Shown here one piece after another: positions 59,577-64,000 of a stretch of 64,000 bases of DNA. The position numbers and the translations under genes are program-made. The notes under the pieces were generated by a model that ran no database searches, was not told where the DNA came from, and was given only the letters and a program-made list of their open reading frames with translations. The stretch is from Microbulbifer litoralis (GTDB lineage Bacteria > Pseudomonadota > Gammaproteobacteria > Pseudomonadales > Cellvibrionaceae), in contig NZ_JALKCV010000018.1 in NCBI RefSeq assembly GCF_023634065.1, positions 26,349-90,348 on the forward strand, read 5' to 3'. Every line of letters starts with the position of its first letter. Within the stretch, counting starts at the first letter, position 1.

Positions 59577-60544
59577 TGAATTCCAGGTTTACTTCCCTGT
59601 ATGTCACCGGCGGCCTGTTCGTGCTGCTGTTCCTGGCCGGCTCGCTGCAGTTCGACCATTTCGGCAGTACCCGCGTGGTGGCCAACCTGTTTACCGACAA
59701 CGCCTTCCTCGCGATTACCGCCATCGGCATGACCTTCGTCATCATCTCCGGCGGTATCGACCTGTCCGTGGGCGCGGTGATCGCGCTGACCGGTGTCGCC
59801 TGTGGCGTACTGATCGGCCAGGCGGGCCTGCATCCATTGGTGGTCTTCCCGCTGGTGCTGATCGGCGGCGGCCTGTTCGGCGCCACCATGGGGGCGCTGA
59901 TTCACTACTACAAACTGCAGCCGTTTATCGTCACCCTGGCCGGCATGTTCCTGGCCCGCGGCCTGGCCACCATCCTCAGCGACAAGTCGGTGCCGATCGA
60001 CCATTCCTTCTACGACGCGGTGGCGGACTTCGGCGCCTTCCTGCCCGGCGATGCCTGGGTGGGGGCCTCCACGCTGATACTGGCACTGGTGGTAGCCGGC
60101 GCGGTGGTGCTGGCCCACTACAGCCGCCTGGGTGGCTATATCTACGCCCTCGGCGGCAACGCCCAGTCCGCCCAGTTGATGGGCGTGCCCGTGGCCCGCA
60201 CCACCATCTCGATCTACGCCATCAGTGGATTCCTGTCGGCGCTGGCGGGGATCGTCTACTCTTTTTATACCTTTTCCGGCTATTCACTGGCGGCCGTTGG
60301 TATGGAGTTGGACGCCATTGCAGCCGTGGTCATCGGCGGCACCCTGCTGACCGGCGGCTCCGGTTATGTCATCGGTACCCTGATCGGCGTCCTGATCATG
60401 GGGATTATCCAGACCTATATCTCATTCGACGGCACCCTCAACAGCTGGTGGACGAAAATTGTTATCGGCCTGTTGCTGTTCGCATTTATCGCCATGCAGC
60501 GACTGCTGACAGCGCGGGCTTCCAAGGAAATGGCGCATGCTTGA
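59573..60544 (+). CDS. Sugar ABC transporter permease (YjfF-like)
   Basis: A 323-residue membrane protein and partner of the preceding permease. GMTFVIISGGIDLSVGAVIA is the same family loop, and VIGGTLLTGGSGYVIGTLIG the ATPase-contact region. The sequence is closer to YjfF than to the first permease, so the two form a heterodimer rather than being simple duplicates. It overlaps both neighbours, by four bases upstream and eight downstream. Confidence 0.92.
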   Translation: MMNSRFTSLYVTGGLFVLLFLAGSLQFDHFGSTRVVANLFTDNAFLAITAIGMTFVIISGGIDLSVGAVIALTGVACGVLIGQAGLHPLVVFPLVLIGGGLFGATMGALIHYYKLQPFIVTLAGMFLARGLATILSDKSVPIDHSFYDAVADFGAFLPGDAWVGASTLILALVVAGAVVLAHYSRLGGYIYALGGNAQSAQLMGVPVARTTISIYAISGFLSALAGIVYSFYTFSGYSLAAVGMELDAIAAVVIGGTLLTGGSGYVIGTLIGVLIMGIIQTYISFDGTLNSWWTKIVIGLLLFAFIAMQRLLTARASKEMAHA

Positions 60545-61460
60545 TGTACAGCTGATCGACATTATCGATGTAGAAAATACCCTCGGCGAAGGGGTCCAGT
60601 GGAACCACCGCGATAACAGCGTCTGGTGGACCGATATCCAGGAGTGCAGACTCTACCGGCTGCAGTGGCCGGGCCGCGAGCTGGAAGTGTTCGACACCCC
60701 GGAGCGCCTCTGCGCCTTCGCCTTTACCGAGCGCGACAACTGCATCGTCGCCGCCTTCGAAAGTGGCTTCGCGCTGTTCGACTACCGGAAGGGCGAAGTG
60801 CTGTGGCGGAAAACCCTGCTGCCGGAAAATTCCGGCATGCGCTTTAACGACGGCCGCATCGATCGCCAGGGCCGCTTCTGGGCCGGCACCATGGTGGAGG
60901 ACGGCAGTGATCGCGCCGATGCCGGGCTCTTCCGCCTGGACCCCGACGGCCGTGTGACGCAGGTGGCGAGTGATATCCGGATATCCAACGGCTGTGCCTG
61001 GGATCCGCAGGGCGAACACTTCTATTTTGCCGATACCCCCAGGCGCAAACTTTACCGCTATGACTTCGACGCGGAGAGCGGCGATATCTCCAACCGCCAG
61101 CTGTTCAACCGCACCCTGATGCACCGCTACCCGGACGGCGCCACCGTGGATGCCGAGGGCCACCTGTGGTCCGCCCAGTGGCGCGGCGCGCGGGTAGTGC
61201 GCTACGGCCCCGACAGCCGCAGCGTCGGCGCCGTCACCCTGCCGGTCAGCCAGCCCACCTGCGTGGCTTTCGGTGGTGAAAACATGGACCTGATGTTCGT
61301 CACCTCCGCGCGCGAATCCCTGAGCGAATGGACCCTCGACCGCGAACGCTGCGCCGGCGGCCTGTTCATACTGAAGACCCCGTTCAAGGGCCTGCAGGAC
61401 CCGGTATTCGACAGCACCGCACTACTGGAATCCACCCGGGCAATCCAGCAGACCGCCTGA
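60537..61460 (+). CDS. SMP-30/gluconolactonase-family pentonolactonase
   Basis: A 307-residue six-blade propeller of the SMP-30/gluconolactonase/LRE family. LGEGVQWNHRDNSVWWTDI holds the first metal-binding Glu; RFNDGRIDRQGRFWAGTM, RISNGCAWDPQG and YPDGATVDAEGHLWSAQW supply Asn and Asp ligands. It opens the pentono-lactone made by the SDR enzyme to arabonate or xylonate. It has no signal peptide, so it acts in the cytoplasm. It closes the transporter and catabolic gene run; the REP-rich gap that follows separates it from ligB. Confidence 0.9.
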   Translation: MLDVQLIDIIDVENTLGEGVQWNHRDNSVWWTDIQECRLYRLQWPGRELEVFDTPERLCAFAFTERDNCIVAAFESGFALFDYRKGEVLWRKTLLPENSGMRFNDGRIDRQGRFWAGTMVEDGSDRADAGLFRLDPDGRVTQVASDIRISNGCAWDPQGEHFYFADTPRRKLYRYDFDAESGDISNRQLFNRTLMHRYPDGATVDAEGHLWSAQWRGARVVRYGPDSRSVGAVTLPVSQPTCVAFGGENMDLMFVTSARESLSEWTLDRERCAGGLFILKTPFKGLQDPVFDSTALLESTRAIQQTA

Positions 61461-63528
<2,068 letters not shown>

Positions 63529-63614
63529 GCCTGCTGGAAAGGCTTGATCCATGCCGGGCCGAAAGTAAACGGTTCTTGCTGCCGTGAAGGTGCTCAGGAA
63601 AAGGGTAAATCTGC

Positions 63615-63848
63615 ATGGGAGGTTTCGAAATTGCTCTGGCGGAGTCAGAGCTGAAAATTACTCTGGAAGCACTCACCGAACTTGAGCAGAAGATGGTGAG
63701 GCTCTGTGAATCACCTGAAAACGAGGATGAAGTCTCGGACGTCGGGAATGATCTTATTGAAGTGCGATTACTTCTTAAAGCTCTCAAAGAGAGAGCAATT
63801 AATATGTACGGGCACAGTATAGTCAATTTCTCGCGGGAGGCGCTATAA
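63615..63848 (+). CDS. Small hypothetical protein
   Basis: A 77-residue protein that I do not recognise. It is predicted all-helical and acidic in the middle (ESPENEDEVSDVGND), with heptad-like leucines (LTELEQKMVRL, LIEVRLLLKALKERA) suggesting a helical hairpin or coiled coil. AGGAAAAGG stands before the ATG at good spacing, which supports translation. GC content is lower than in the genes to its left. It ends two bases before a truncated group II intron maturase fragment, so it may belong to an insertion-prone site. Confidence 0.6.
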   Translation: MGGFEIALAESELKITLEALTELEQKMVRLCESPENEDEVSDVGNDLIEVRLLLKALKERAINMYGHSIVNFSREAL

Positions 63849-63850
63849 GC

Positions 63851-64000
63851 ATGCGCTACCAGCTCTTTAGGACCAGCCAATTTATACGTGGCTGGATCAA
63901 CTACTTTGGCATGGCCAGCGGCTATCAGCTGTGTTGTGATCTGGATCACTGGATAAGGCGCAGAGTACGGATGGCCTACTGGCGCCAGTGGCGTAAGCCG
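63851..64000 (+). pseudogene. Group II intron maturase, C-terminal (GIIM) remnant, cut by window end
   Basis: From ATG 63851 the frame is open to the window end (50 codons). FIRGWINYFGMASGYQL, DLDHWIRRRVRM and AYWRQWRKP match the group II intron maturase-specific domain that lies after the reverse transcriptase in intron-encoded proteins. None of the reverse transcriptase is present upstream; the unrelated small gene ends at 63848. So this is a 5'-truncated remnant, with any intron RNA 3' part (domains V and VI) expected beyond base 64000. Confidence 0.75.

Overview
The window looks like chromosomal DNA of a marine, polysaccharide-degrading gammaproteobacterium of the Cellvibrionales type, with Microbulbifer, Saccharophagus or Cellvibrio relatives most likely. 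The reasons are the GC-rich codon use, long poly-serine linkers between secreted modules, CBM60-type xylan-binding modules, a sodium-pumping oxaloacetate decarboxylase, and TamAB, OmpW, BolA and MtfA proteins of gammaproteobacterial type. The genus is an inference; no 16S gene is present.

Left part (1-32.5 kb) is mostly core and housekeeping: the end of tamA and all of tamB; a molybdenum hydroxylase operon (Mo subunit, 2Fe-2S subunit, triheme cytochrome c, MocA-like protein); mtfA and a proline-rich membrane protein; a tRNA-Arg with clear promoter and terminator; an FtsH protease; a dusC-ligA-polX cluster; oadGAB; a second, differently built molybdenum hydroxylase operon running the other way with a cytochrome lipoprotein, an NHL-repeat protein and a SpoIIAA-like protein; a TerB/J-domain protein and BolA; and two tandem OmpW genes.

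Right part (32.5-61.5 kb) is one arabinoxylan utilisation locus. Secreted enzymes (two exported GH43 proteins, a GH16 protein, a GH43-CBM6-CBM-CBM60-GH10 enzyme, a CBM2-CBM60-CE1 esterase and an alpha/beta-hydrolase) would open and deacylate arabinoxylan. A GPH-type symporter and a YtfQRT/YjfF-type ABC transporter import products, and a GH43 without a signal peptide can finish oligomers inside. A complete non-phosphorylative (Weimberg-type) pentose route is encoded: mutarotase, SDR sugar dehydrogenase, SMP-30 lactonase, IlvD/Edd dehydratase, FAH-family AraD1/GguC dehydratase and 2-oxoglutarate semialdehyde dehydrogenase. It fits L-arabinose best, with D-xylose possible. A FadR-type GntR regulator and a 7-TM AraC regulator lie inside. 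A ten-base motif (TACAATANTA) recurs at four promoters of the locus, twice exactly in the spacer between the -35 and -10 boxes, and is a good candidate operator.

Right edge (61.5-64 kb) holds REP-like repeats, an LigB-type NAD-dependent DNA ligase with a signal-peptide-like N-terminus and odd strand skew, a small unknown gene, and the C-terminal remnant of a group II intron maturase cut by the window end. I saw no CRISPR array, prophage, or intact insertion sequence.
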